Position numbers and translations under genes: made by a program. Below the pieces are notes generated by a model. It had not been told where the DNA came from, did not search any database, and was given only the letters and a program-made list of their open reading frames with translations. From Pararoseomonas sp. SCSIO 73927 (GTDB lineage: Bacteria > Pseudomonadota > Alphaproteobacteria > Acetobacterales > Acetobacteraceae), in the NCBI RefSeq assembly GCF_037040815.1, contig NZ_CP146232.1, positions 3,814,001 to 3,878,000 of the forward strand: a DNA stretch of 64,000 bases, given 5' to 3'. Of the stretch, positions 36,033 through 44,262 are shown in pieces. Numbering within the stretch: position 1 is the stretch's first letter; each line of letters starts with the position of its first letter.

Positions 36033-37397
36033 ATGAACGCCCCATTTCGTCCGCAGCCGCTGGCGCCCGGCACTCCGGGCGCCCCCGGCGCCACCAACGA
36101 GACCGGCTACATGCCGGGCTTCGGCAACGGCTTTGAGACCGAGGCCCTGCCGGGCGCCCTGCCGATCGGCCGCAACTCGCCGCAGCGCTGCGCCTACGGC
36201 CTCTACGCCGAGCAGCTCTCGGGCTCGCCCTTCACCGCGCCGCGGGCGACGAACGAGCGGTCCTGGCTTTACCGCATCCGGCCGACGGTGGCGCACTGGG
36301 GCGCCTTCGAGAGGGTGGATGCCGGGCTGTGGCGCACGGCGCCCTGTGCGGAGGTGGAACTGCCGCTCGCGCCGATGCGCTGGGACCCGCTGCCGTTGCC
36401 GGAGGGCGAGGTCTCCTTCCTGGAGGGAATCCGCACGGTCACCACGGCGGGCGATGCCGGCAGCCAGTCCGGCATGGGCGCGCACATCTACCTCATCACC
36501 CGGTCCATGCGGGACGAGTACTTCTACAACGCCGACGCGGAGATGATGTTCGTCCCGCAGCAGGGCGGGTTGCGGATCGCGACGGAGTTCGGCGTGATCG
36601 ACGTGCATCCGACCGAGATCGCGGTGATCCCGCGCGGCGTGAAGATCCGCGTGGAGGTCCCGGACGGGGCGGCGCGCGGCTACCTGTGCGAGAACTATGG
36701 CGGCGCCTTCACCCTGCCGGAGCGCGGGCCTATCGGCGCGAACTGCCTGGCGAATCAGCGCGACTTCCTCACCCCCGTCGCTGCCTATGAGGACCGGGAG
36801 GTGCCGTCGCAGCTCTATGTCAAGTCGGGCGGCACGCTCTGGCGCACGAGGATCGGGCAGTCGCCGCTGGACGTGGTGGCGTGGCACGGCAACTACGCGC
36901 CCTACAAGTACGACCTGCGCCGCTTCTCGCCGGTCGGGCCGATCCTGTTCGACCACGCGGATCCCTCGATCTTCACCGTGCTCACCTCGCCGAGCGAGAC
37001 GCCGGGCACCGCGAACATCGACTTCGTGATCTTCCCCGACCGCTGGCTGGTGGCGGAGAACACCTTCCGGCCGCCCTGGTACCACATGAACGTCATGAGC
37101 GAGTTCATGGGGCTGATCGAGGGCGTGTACGACGCCAAGACCGGCGGCGGCTTCGCGCCCGGCGGATTCAGCCTGCACAACTGCATGCTGCCGCACGGGC
37201 CGGACATGGACGCCTTCGAGAAGGCGAGCGCGGCGGAGTTGAAGCCGCACAAGCTGGAGGGCACCCTGGCCTTCATGTTCGAGACGCGGCTGCCCCAGAA
37301 GGCGACGCGCTTCGCGGCGGAGGCCCCGCAGTTCCAGCGCGCCTACACGAATTACGGCCATACCCTCGCCAAGCACTTCAACCCGAACCAGCGGTAG
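36033..37397 (+). CDS. hmgA: homogentisate 1,2-dioxygenase
   Basis: Fe(II)-dependent ring cleavage of homogentisate to maleylacetoacetate. 454 residues, near the family norm. [20 protein letters not shown] and the N-terminal [17 protein letters not shown] are diagnostic; the C-terminal metal-site region includes [18 protein letters not shown] and [21 protein letters not shown] 36033 has GAGGAGG-like AGAGGAGGAG upstream. Followed by fahA after 3 bp. Confidence 0.97.
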   Translation: MNAPFRPQPLAPGTPGAPGATNETGYMPGFGNGFETEALPGALPIGRNSPQRCAYGLYAEQLSGSPFTAPRATNERSWLYRIRPTVAHWGAFERVDAGLWRTAPCAEVELPLAPMRWDPLPLPEGEVSFLEGIRTVTTAGDAGSQSGMGAHIYLITRSMRDEYFYNADAEMMFVPQQGGLRIATEFGVIDVHPTEIAVIPRGVKIRVEVPDGAARGYLCENYGGAFTLPERGPIGANCLANQRDFLTPVAAYEDREVPSQLYVKSGGTLWRTRIGQSPLDVVAWHGNYAPYKYDLRRFSPVGPILFDHADPSIFTVLTSPSETPGTANIDFVIFPDRWLVAENTFRPPWYHMNVMSEFMGLIEGVYDAKTGGGFAPGGFSLHNCMLPHGPDMDAFEKASAAELKPHKLEGTLAFMFETRLPQKATRFAAEAPQFQRAYTNYGHTLAKHFNPNQR

Positions 37398-37400
37398 AGA

Positions 37401-38684
37401 ATGACCGACGCCACGCACGACCCCGCCCTGAAGAGCTGGGTGCAAACCGCCAACGGCCATCCGGATTTCCCGATCCAGAACCTGCCGCTGGGCGTCTTCA
37501 TCCCGCTCGACATGGGGAGCGCCCGGGTGGGCGTGGCGATCGGGGACATGGTGCTGGACCTCACCATGGCGCCGGTGGCGGAGGATGTGCGGGAGGCGGC
37601 GGCGAGCCCTTCGCTGAACGCGCTCTTCGCGCTGGGGGAGGGGCCGCGCAGGGCGTTGCGCGCGCGCCTCTCCGAGATCCTGGCCGAGGGTAGCGAGCAC
37701 CGGGCGGCGCTGGAGCAGCACCTGCACCCGATGGAGGCCTGCACGCTGCTGCTGCCGGCGAAGATCGGCGACTACACCGATTTCTACGTGGGCATCCACC
37801 ACGCAACCAACGTTGGCAAGGTGTTCCGGCCGGATAATCCCTTGCTGCCGAACTACAAGCACGTGCCCATCGCCTATCACGGCCGCGCCTCCTCCGTGCG
37901 CGTTTCCGGCACGCCGGTGCGGCGGCCGAAGGGGCAGCTCAAGGCGCCGGATGCCGACGGGCCGCGCTTCGCCCCCTGCGAGCGGCTGGACTACGAGCTG
38001 GAGATGGCGGTCTGGATCGGGCCGGGCAGCACGCTCGGGGACTCCATCCCGGTGGCGAAGGCGGCGTCGCACGTCGCCGGGTACGGGTTGCTGAACGACT
38101 GGTCCGCGCGCGACATCCAGGCCTGGGAGTACCAGCCGCTCGGCCCCTTCCTGGCGAAGAACTTCGGATCGACCGTCTCCCCCTGGGTGATCACGCCGGA
38201 GGCGCTGGAGCCGTACCGCATCGCGCAGCCCGCGCGGCCGGAGGGCGACCCCGCCCCGCTGCCCTACTTGCAGGACGAAGCGGACCAGGCGGGCGGCGCC
38301 ATCGACCTGGCGCTGGAGGTGCTGATCCTCACCCCGGCGATGCGGGAGAAGGGGCTGGCGCCGCACCGCCTGTCCCTCTCCAACGCGAAGCACATGTACT
38401 GGACGGTGGCGCAGATGGTGGCGCACCACAGCTCCAACGGGTGCGACCTGAACCCCGGCGACATGCTGGGCTCCGGCACCCTTTCCGCCCCGGATGCGGA
38501 GGGCTTCGGCAGCCTTCTGGAGACCACGAAGGGCGGGAGGGAGCCGGTGCAGCTCCCCTCCGGCGAGACGCGGAAGTTCGTGGAGGATGCGGACGAGATC
38601 ATCCTGCGGGCCCGCGCCGCGCGGGAAGGCTTCGCCTCCATCGGATTTGGGGATTGCCGCGCCTCTGTTCTGCCGGCCAACTGA
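37401..38684 (+). CDS. fahA: fumarylacetoacetase
   Basis: Hydrolyses fumarylacetoacetate to fumarate and acetoacetate, the last step of tyrosine/homogentisate degradation. 427 residues: an N-terminal SH3-like domain (about 1-110) and the catalytic FAH domain with DFYVGIHHATNVGKVFRPDN, YHGRASSV, ELEMAVWIGPGS, the metal-binding DWSARDIQAWEYQPLGPFLAKNFG and HHSSNGCDLNPGDMLGSGT. Starts 3 bp after hmgA; a strong hairpin follows its stop. Confidence 0.97.
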   Translation: MTDATHDPALKSWVQTANGHPDFPIQNLPLGVFIPLDMGSARVGVAIGDMVLDLTMAPVAEDVREAAASPSLNALFALGEGPRRALRARLSEILAEGSEHRAALEQHLHPMEACTLLLPAKIGDYTDFYVGIHHATNVGKVFRPDNPLLPNYKHVPIAYHGRASSVRVSGTPVRRPKGQLKAPDADGPRFAPCERLDYELEMAVWIGPGSTLGDSIPVAKAASHVAGYGLLNDWSARDIQAWEYQPLGPFLAKNFGSTVSPWVITPEALEPYRIAQPARPEGDPAPLPYLQDEADQAGGAIDLALEVLILTPAMREKGLAPHRLSLSNAKHMYWTVAQMVAHHSSNGCDLNPGDMLGSGTLSAPDAEGFGSLLETTKGGREPVQLPSGETRKFVEDADEIILRARAAREGFASIGFGDCRASVLPAN

Positions 38685-38696
38685 TCGAAACGGGAT

Positions 38697-38719
38697 GGGC
38701 CGGGCGGAAAGCCCGGCCC
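38697..38719. terminator. hairpin after fahA
   Basis: Perfect 9-bp stem GGGCCGGGC/GCCCGGCCC with loop GGAAA, between fahA and the Bug gene. It lacks a T tract and the downstream genes belong to the same block, so partial termination or mRNA stabilisation is likely. Confidence 0.5.
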
Positions 38720-38734
38720 CGGGGAAGGAAAACC

Positions 38735-39709
38735 ATGAAGGACATGATGCTCGGCCGCCGCGCCCTGATGGGCGCCGGCCTTGCCGCGACGCTGCCCCTG
38801 CCGGCCCTGGCCGCCTATCCGGAGCGCCCGCTGCGCTGGGTGGTGGCCTATGCGGCGGGCGGCGGCACCGACGTGCTGGCCCGCCTCGTCGGCGCCACCC
38901 TCTCGCAGCGCCTTGGCCAGCCCGTGGTGATCGAGAACCGCCCGGGCGGGGCCACGAATGTCGGCGCGGAGTTTACCGCCAAGGCCCCGGCCGACGGCTA
39001 CACGGTGATGACGGCGGACAATGGCACGCTGATCTTCAACACCGCCCTGTTCAAGCGCCTGCCCTACGACCCCGCGCGGGACTTCCGGCCGGTGGGGCTG
39101 ATGGCGCGCTTTCCGCTCTTCCTGGTCACGGGCGAGAGGCCGGTTGCGGCGAACGTGCAGGAGCTGATCCAGAAGACGAAGGCCTCGCCGGTGGATTGCG
39201 CTACGGCCGGCATCGGTTCCCCGCACCACCTGGCGATGGAGCGGCTGGCGCGGGAAGCTGGCGTGCGGTTCAACCACGTGCCCTATCGTGGCGCGGCGCC
39301 GGCTCTGAACGACCTGATCGCCGGCAACGTGCCGCTGATGGTGCTGGATTATCCCTCGGGCGCCGAGTACCTGCGCTCCGGCCGGGTGAAGGCGCTGGCG
39401 GTGTTCTCGCCGCAGCCGCTGGAGGACATGCCGGCCGTCCCCACCGTCCAGGCCGCGCTGAACCTTCGCAACTTCGAGGCCTTTGCGTGGCAGGGCGTGG
39501 TGGTGCCGAAGGCGACGCCGGACGCGGTGGTGGCGCAGCTGACGCGGGAGCTGGACGCCTCCGTGAAGGACGGGGCCGTGCGCGCCCGCATGCAGCAGAT
39601 CGGGCTGGAGCCGCTGACCGGCGGCCCCGCGGAGTTCGAGGCGCTGCTGGAGCGCGAGCGCGGCGTGTGGCTGCCGTTGATCCGCGACCTCGGCATTACG
39701 CTGGACTGA
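38735..39709 (+). CDS. Bug-type tripartite tricarboxylate receptor
   Basis: 324-residue TctC/Bug periplasmic receptor. A twin-arginine-like signal (LGRRALMGAGLAATLPLPALA) precedes YPERPLRWVVAYAAGGGTDV; the second marker is NRPGGATNVGAEFTAKAPAD. It sits inside the homogentisate operon between fahA and maiA, which suggests capture of an aromatic or dicarboxylic acid that feeds the pathway. No membrane components nearby. Confidence 0.9.
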   Translation: MKDMMLGRRALMGAGLAATLPLPALAAYPERPLRWVVAYAAGGGTDVLARLVGATLSQRLGQPVVIENRPGGATNVGAEFTAKAPADGYTVMTADNGTLIFNTALFKRLPYDPARDFRPVGLMARFPLFLVTGERPVAANVQELIQKTKASPVDCATAGIGSPHHLAMERLAREAGVRFNHVPYRGAAPALNDLIAGNVPLMVLDYPSGAEYLRSGRVKALAVFSPQPLEDMPAVPTVQAALNLRNFEAFAWQGVVVPKATPDAVVAQLTRELDASVKDGAVRARMQQIGLEPLTGGPAEFEALLERERGVWLPLIRDLGITLD

Positions 39710-39714
39710 GCGGG

Positions 39715-40350
39715 ATGCTGCTACTGCACGGCTACTTCCGCTCCTCCGCCGCCTGGCGGGTGCGGATCGCGCTGAACCTGAAGGGGCTGGCGGCGGAGCA
39801 CGCGTTCCGTCATCTCCGCAAGGGCGAGCAGCGCGCGCCCGACTACCTGTGCCTGAACCCGCAGGGGCTGCTGCCCTCGCTGGAGACGGATGACGGGGTG
39901 GTCCTCACCCAGTCCATGGCGATCGTGGAGTGGCTGGACGAGACGCATCCCGAGCCGCCCCTGCTGCCCGGCGATGCGCTGTCCCGCGCGCGCATCCGCG
40001 CCTTCGCCCAGGCCATCGCCTGCGACATCCACCCCGTGCAGAACCTGAAGGTGCTGGCGCGGCTGCGGGCCATGGGCCAGCCGGAGGAGGTGGTGACGGG
40101 CTGGGCGCGCGACACGATCCAGGAGGGGCTGGAGGCCTGCGAGGCGCTGCTGCAGGGCGGGAAGGGGCCGTTCTGCTTCGGCGCCACCCCGACGCTGGCC
40201 GATATCTGCCTCATCCCCCAGCTCGGAAATGCGAGGCGCTTCGGCGCGGAGGTCTCGGCGCTGGCGCGCATCGGAGAGGCTGCTCGGGCCTGCGCCGCGC
40301 ATCCCGCCTTCACCGCCGCTGCGCCCGAGAACCAGGCCGACGCCGAATAA
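39715..40350 (+). CDS. maiA: maleylacetoacetate isomerase
   Basis: Glutathione-dependent cis-trans isomerisation of maleylacetoacetate to fumarylacetoacetate, bridging hmgA and fahA. Zeta-class glutathione transferase of 211 residues: LHGYFRSSAAWRVRIALNLK carries the catalytic serine region (the eukaryotic SSC is SSA here, as in many bacteria), NPQGLLPSLE and LTQSMAIVEWLDE follow, and the C-terminal domain has ACDIHPVQNLKVL. Starts 5 bp after the Bug gene. Confidence 0.93.
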   Translation: MLLLHGYFRSSAAWRVRIALNLKGLAAEHAFRHLRKGEQRAPDYLCLNPQGLLPSLETDDGVVLTQSMAIVEWLDETHPEPPLLPGDALSRARIRAFAQAIACDIHPVQNLKVLARLRAMGQPEEVVTGWARDTIQEGLEACEALLQGGKGPFCFGATPTLADICLIPQLGNARRFGAEVSALARIGEAARACAAHPAFTAAAPENQADAE

Positions 40351-40356
40351 CGAAAC

Positions 40357-40384
40357 GGGGAGGGGAAAACTATTCCCTTTCCCC
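40357..40384 (+). terminator. terminator-like hairpin after maiA
   Basis: GGGGAGGGGAA pairs with TTCCCTTTCCCC (one G-T pair and one bulged T) around loop AACTA, seven bases after the maiA stop. It likely ends the homogentisate operon. A second hairpin with an 8-bp stem CGCGCAGC/GCTGCGCG follows at 40391-40419. Confidence 0.55.
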
Positions 40385-40442
40385 CGGCTTCGCGCAGCAC
40401 GGGACTTCTGCGCTGCGCGACATCTTTGGGAATCCGCGCTCT

Positions 40443-40470
40443 TTGCCGCGGCGCAGCGCGTTCTTAGCCT
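40443..40470 (+). promoter_or_regulatory. candidate promoter of the organosulfur operon
   Basis: TTGCCG (40443-40448), a 16-base spacer, and TAGCCT (40465-40470) resemble sigma-70 elements. Initiation seven bases further would fall on the A of the ATG at 40477, making the leader ORF leaderless. An alternative -10, TAATAG at 40470-40475, would shift the start into the ORF. Confidence 0.35.
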
Positions 40471-40476
40471 AATAGC

Positions 40477-40539
40477 ATGAACGACACGCCCCCTCACGCT
40501 GCACCGTTCTGCTGTCGCCCGGCCCTCTGTCGCGGCTGA
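40477..40539 (+). CDS. cysteine-containing leader peptide (candidate attenuator ORF)
   Basis: A 20-codon ORF that ends in FCCRPALCRG before TGA, so three of its last nine residues are Cys, in a genome where Cys is rare. It lies 64 bp before the ssuC-like start. There is no ribosome site before its ATG but a plausible promoter whose start point would be the ATG itself. Position and composition match cysteine-responsive leader peptides described in actinobacteria ahead of sulfur genes. Ribosome stalling at the Cys codons would affect the hairpins that follow. Confidence 0.5.
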   Translation: MNDTPPHAAPFCCRPALCRG

Positions 40540-40575
40540 ACGCCGCAACTGAGCCGGCCGCCGCGCCCAGGCGGC
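40532..40575 (+). promoter_or_regulatory. mutually exclusive hairpins, candidate attenuator
   Basis: Hairpin A (GCGGC-TGAAC-GCCGC, 40532-40546) overlaps the leader stop codon. Hairpin B (GCCGCC, 7-base loop, GGCGGC, 40557-40575) lies before the ssuC ribosome site. The GCCGC arm of A (40542-40546) can also pair with GCGGC of B (40571-40575), so only one form can exist at a time, as in an attenuator. Confidence 0.4.
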
Positions 40576-40603
40576 ACCCCGTAAAGCCCGGAGTTCCCAT
40601 AGC

Positions 40604-41437
40604 ATGTCCGAGCACGCCCTCGGCGCGCGCGGCGCCCTCGCGCCGTCCGAGCCCCTCCAAGCCCGCCTGCCGCGCCTCAACCTCTCGCAGTACCGCCGCT
40701 TCATTTCGCCGCTCGTGCTCGTCCTGCTCTGGCAGGCGGCCTCCATGGCCGGGCTGATCGCGCCGCGCACCCTGGCGGCGCCCAGCACCATCCTCGCCAG
40801 CGCCTGGGAGCTGGTCCTCTCCGGCGAGCTGCCGCGTCACCTGCTCGTCTCGCTCGGCCGGGTCGCCTCCGGCCTTGCCATCGGCGTCACCACGGGCGCC
40901 GCGCTAGCCCTCGTCGCCGGCCTGTCCCGACTGGGCGAGGAGGTGGTCGACGCGCCGATGCAGATGCTGCGGACGCTGCCCTTCCTCGCGCTCGTGCCGC
41001 TCTTCATCCTGTGGTTCGGCATCGGGGAGACGCCGAAGATCGCGCTCGTCGCGCTCGGCAGCGCCTTCCCGGTGTATCTCACCCTCTTCGCCGGCATTCG
41101 CGGCGTGGACCCGAAGCTGATGGAGGCCGGCCGGGTCTTCGGGCTGGACCGGCGCGGGCTGGTGCGCCACGTGGTGCTGCCGGCGGCGCTGCCCTCCGGC
41201 CTCGTCGGGCTGCGCTACGCCTTGGGCAGCGCCTGGCTCTCGCTGGTGATCGCGGAGCAGATCAACGCGACCGCCGGCATCGGCTTCCTCATCAACGACG
41301 CGCGGGACTTCCTGCGCACGGACGTGATCGTCGTCGGGCTGCTCGTCTACGCGCTGCTCGGCCTCTCCGCCGATGCCCTGGTGCGCGGCTTCGAGCGCCG
41401 CGCCCTGGCCTGGCGCCCCTCCCTGGTGAAGGGCTGA
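40604..41437 (+). CDS. ABC transporter permease (SsuC/TauC type)
   Basis: 277 residues, six hydrophobic helices, with the EAA-like loop ARVFGLDRRGLVRHVVLPAA at about residue 180. This permease family serves aliphatic sulfonates, taurine and nitrate. The N-terminus is an unusual charged 40-residue extension before the first helix. GGAG lies ten bases before ATG 40604. It is first in an operon with sulfonate-type genes, which favours sulfonate import. Confidence 0.88.
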   Translation: MSEHALGARGALAPSEPLQARLPRLNLSQYRRFISPLVLVLLWQAASMAGLIAPRTLAAPSTILASAWELVLSGELPRHLLVSLGRVASGLAIGVTTGAALALVAGLSRLGEEVVDAPMQMLRTLPFLALVPLFILWFGIGETPKIALVALGSAFPVYLTLFAGIRGVDPKLMEAGRVFGLDRRGLVRHVVLPAALPSGLVGLRYALGSAWLSLVIAEQINATAGIGFLINDARDFLRTDVIVVGLLVYALLGLSADALVRGFERRALAWRPSLVKG

Positions 41438-41441
41438 TCCG

Positions 41442-42167
41442 ATGACCGACAACCGCGCCGTCTCCGTTCGCGGACTGACCCGCAGCTTCGGCAGCAACAC
41501 CGTCCTCAAGGCGCTGGACCTGGAGCTGGAGCCGGGTTCCTTCACCGCGCTGCTCGGGCGCTCCGGCTCCGGCAAGTCCACGCTGCTGCGGACCCTGGCG
41601 CGGCTGGATCCCGCGCCTGATGATGCGGAGATCAAGGTGCCGGCCTCCGTCGCCGTCGCGTTCCAGGAGCCGCGGCTGCTGCCGTGGAAGCGGGTCTGGC
41701 AGAACGTGACCATCGGCCTTCCCGGCAGCGGTGCCAGGGACCGCGCCGAGCGCGCCCTGGCCGAGGTGGGGCTGACGCGGCACGCGGAGGCCTGGCCCGC
41801 CACACTCTCCGGCGGCGAGGCGCAGCGCACGGCGCTGGCGCGCGCGCTGGTGCGGGAACCGCGCCTGCTGCTGCTGGACGAGCCCTTCGCGGCGCTGGAC
41901 GCGCTGACGCGTATCCGCATGCACGCGCTGGTGCTGGACCTCTGGCGGGTGCACACGCCAACGACGCTGATCGTCACGCACGACGTGGACGAGGCGGTGC
42001 TGCTGGCGGACCGGGTGCTGGTGCTGGATGCCGGGCGCATCGCCGCCGACATCGCGGTGGAGATGCCGCGACCGCGCAGCCACGGCGATGCGCGCTTCGT
42101 CGCGCTGCGCCGCCGTCTGCTCTCCGAGCTCGGCGTGGAGGCCGAGGTGATCCGGGAGGCGGCGTGA
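41442..42167 (+). CDS. ABC transporter ATP-binding protein (SsuB/TauB type)
   Basis: 241 residues: Walker A LLGRSGSGKSTLL, Q-loop VAFQEPRLLPWKRVWQNV (the LLPW pattern is typical of SsuB), signature LSGGEAQRTALARAL, Walker B LLLDEPFAALDALT, H-loop VTHDVDEA. It drives the SsuC-like permease encoded 4 bp upstream. Its TGA overlaps the ATG of the first binding-protein gene. Confidence 0.92.
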   Translation: MTDNRAVSVRGLTRSFGSNTVLKALDLELEPGSFTALLGRSGSGKSTLLRTLARLDPAPDDAEIKVPASVAVAFQEPRLLPWKRVWQNVTIGLPGSGARDRAERALAEVGLTRHAEAWPATLSGGEAQRTALARALVREPRLLLLDEPFAALDALTRIRMHALVLDLWRVHTPTTLIVTHDVDEAVLLADRVLVLDAGRIAADIAVEMPRPRSHGDARFVALRRRLLSELGVEAEVIREAA

Positions 42168-43111
42168 TGCTCTCGCGGCGCACCGCGCTCCTCGCCGCGC
42201 TGGCGGCGCCCGCCATCGCGCGGGCGCAGTCCCCCGTGGTCGTGCGGGCCGCGCAGTACAAGGCAGGGGACGGGCTGCTGCTCCGCCTCGCCGGCCTGGC
42301 CGACACGCCCTACCGGGTGGAATGGTCGGAGTTCGGTTCCGGCAACCTCATGCTGGAGGCCGCCAATGCCGGGGCGCTGGACCTGGCCTATGGCAGCGAG
42401 ATCCCGCCCACCTTCGGCGTCGTCTCCGGCGCGCGGGTGAAGCTCGTCGCGGTGATCCGCGGTGACGTGAACGAGCAGACGGTGCTGGTGCCGAGGGACA
42501 GCCCAGTGCAGTCCATCCGCGACCTGAAGGGCAAGCGCGTCGGCTTTGTCCGCGCGACAACCACGCACTACTACCTGTCCCGGATGCTGAACGAGGTCGG
42601 GATGTCGCTGGCCGACGTGCAGTTGGTGAATCTGACGCCTGCCGACGGTGCGGCCGCCTTCCGCAACGGCTCGCTCGATGCCTGGGCGATCTACGGCTAC
42701 TCCGTGCCGATCGCGCGGCAGTCCGGCGCGCGGGTGCTGCGGACGGCGCAGGGAATCCTCTCCGGCAACTATCCCTACTTCACCCGCGCGAACATCGGCG
42801 ACGAGCCGGCGCGGGCGGAGGCGGTGCGCGACCTGCTGGACCGCATCAGCCGCGCGCTGCCCTATATCCAGGAGCACCCGGCGGAGTACGCCGCCGCGCA
42901 GGCCGCCGCGCTGAACGTGCCGGAGGCGACCATCCGCGCGCTGCTGGACAACGTGTCTCAGCCGCGCAGCCTCGCGCCGGTGGATGACGCCGCCATCGCT
43001 TCCCAGCAGGCGGTCGCGGACGAGTTCGCGCGTATCGGGGTGATCCCCCGCAAGGTGGATGTGGCGCCGATCTGGGACCGTGGCTTCTGGCGGCCGGGGC
43101 GCGCGGCGTGA
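42167..43111 (+). CDS. ABC substrate-binding protein 1 (SsuA-like)
   Basis: 314 residues of the NMT1/SsuA periplasmic family. A Tat-like signal (MLSRRTALLAALAAPAIARAQ) precedes the mature protein; VEWSEFGSGNLMLEAANAGA and FGVVSGARVKLVAVIRG are the ligand-cleft segments. It overlaps the ATPase stop by one base and the next gene's ATG by one base. It is one of three different SsuA-like proteins in this operon. Confidence 0.9.
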   Translation: MLSRRTALLAALAAPAIARAQSPVVVRAAQYKAGDGLLLRLAGLADTPYRVEWSEFGSGNLMLEAANAGALDLAYGSEIPPTFGVVSGARVKLVAVIRGDVNEQTVLVPRDSPVQSIRDLKGKRVGFVRATTTHYYLSRMLNEVGMSLADVQLVNLTPADGAAAFRNGSLDAWAIYGYSVPIARQSGARVLRTAQGILSGNYPYFTRANIGDEPARAEAVRDLLDRISRALPYIQEHPAEYAAAQAAALNVPEATIRALLDNVSQPRSLAPVDDAAIASQQAVADEFARIGVIPRKVDVAPIWDRGFWRPGRAA

Positions 43112-44247
43112 TGGACGGCGCCATCCTCTCCACGCGCCCGGACCCGGTGCGCGACCTCGCCCGCCGCTTCGCCGCCACGGCCGCGGGGCACGACCGCGAG
43201 GGCAGCTTCCCGCACGAGAACATCGCGGCGCTGCGCGGGGCCGATCTGCTCGGCCTCACCATCCCGGCGGAGCTGGGCGGCTTCGGGATCGACCTCGCGG
43301 AGGCCTGCCGCATCGTCGGCGGCATCGCGGAGGGCTGCCCGGCCACGGCGCTGGTGCTGGCCATGCAGTTCATCCAGCAGCGCGGCGTGGCCCGCAACGC
43401 CGCCATCCCCCGCGCCGTGCGCCTGCGGCTGGCGGAGGGGGCTGTGAAGCGCGGCGAGCTGATGAACGCGCTGCGCGTGGAGCCGGAGCTGGGCACCCCC
43501 GCCCGCGGCGGGCTGCCCGCCACGGTGGCGCGCCGGACGGCGGCGGGGTGGTCGCTCAGCGGCCGCAAGATCTACTCTACCGGCAGCCCGGCGCTGGACT
43601 GGGGCCTCGTCTTCGCCCGCACGGACGAGGAGGCGCCGCGCACCGGCCTCTTTCTCCTGCCGATGAAGGCGCCGGGCGTGCGGATCGTGGAGACCTGGGA
43701 CCAGGCGGGGCTGCGCGCCTCCGGCAGCCACGACGTGCTGATGAACGAGGTGGCGATCCCGGAGGACCACGCGCTGGACCTGCGCGCGCCCGCCGGATGG
43801 AACGAGCGCGACGCGGACGCCGCCGCCTGGAACACGCTGCTCATCGCCGCCCTCTACACGGGCGTGGCGCGCGCCGCGCGGGACTGGCTGGTCGGCTTCC
43901 TGCGCAACCGGGTGCCCGCCAACCTCGGCCAGCCGCTCGCCACCCTGCCGCGCGTGCAAGAGGCGGTGGGGCGAATCGAGGCGCTGATCCTGACGGGCGA
44001 GCGCCTGGTCTCCGGCGCGACGCGGGAGGAGACGACCGCCGCCGAGCTGGGCCTGCTTAAGACGGTCGCCGCCGACAACGCCATCGCCGCGGTGCAGGAG
44101 GCGGTCGCCCTCTGCGGCAACCATGCCCTGGCCCGCAGCAACCCGCTGGAGCGGCACCTGCGCGACGTGCTCTGCGCCCGCATCCACACGCCCCAGCCCG
44201 ATGTCGCCCTGGTCGCGGCCGGCCGCGCCGCGCTGCTTCCGATCTGA
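43111..44247 (+). CDS. acyl-CoA dehydrogenase-like flavin monooxygenase (SfnB/DszC group)
   Basis: 378 residues with the acyl-CoA dehydrogenase fold: AELGGFGIDLAEACRIVG N-terminal domain, SGRKIYSTGSPALDWGLVFA beta domain, and a helical C-terminal domain. Its sequence (loss of the usual catalytic glutamate context, operon with sulfonate genes) points to the group that oxidises organosulfur compounds with FMNH2, such as SfnB or DszC, rather than beta-oxidation. ATG 43111 overlaps the upstream TGA; a GTG three bases earlier is also possible. Confidence 0.8.
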   Translation: MDGAILSTRPDPVRDLARRFAATAAGHDREGSFPHENIAALRGADLLGLTIPAELGGFGIDLAEACRIVGGIAEGCPATALVLAMQFIQQRGVARNAAIPRAVRLRLAEGAVKRGELMNALRVEPELGTPARGGLPATVARRTAAGWSLSGRKIYSTGSPALDWGLVFARTDEEAPRTGLFLLPMKAPGVRIVETWDQAGLRASGSHDVLMNEVAIPEDHALDLRAPAGWNERDADAAAWNTLLIAALYTGVARAARDWLVGFLRNRVPANLGQPLATLPRVQEAVGRIEALILTGERLVSGATREETTAAELGLLKTVAADNAIAAVQEAVALCGNHALARSNPLERHLRDVLCARIHTPQPDVALVAAGRAALLPI

Positions 44248-44262
44248 ACGAAAGGGAACGCC

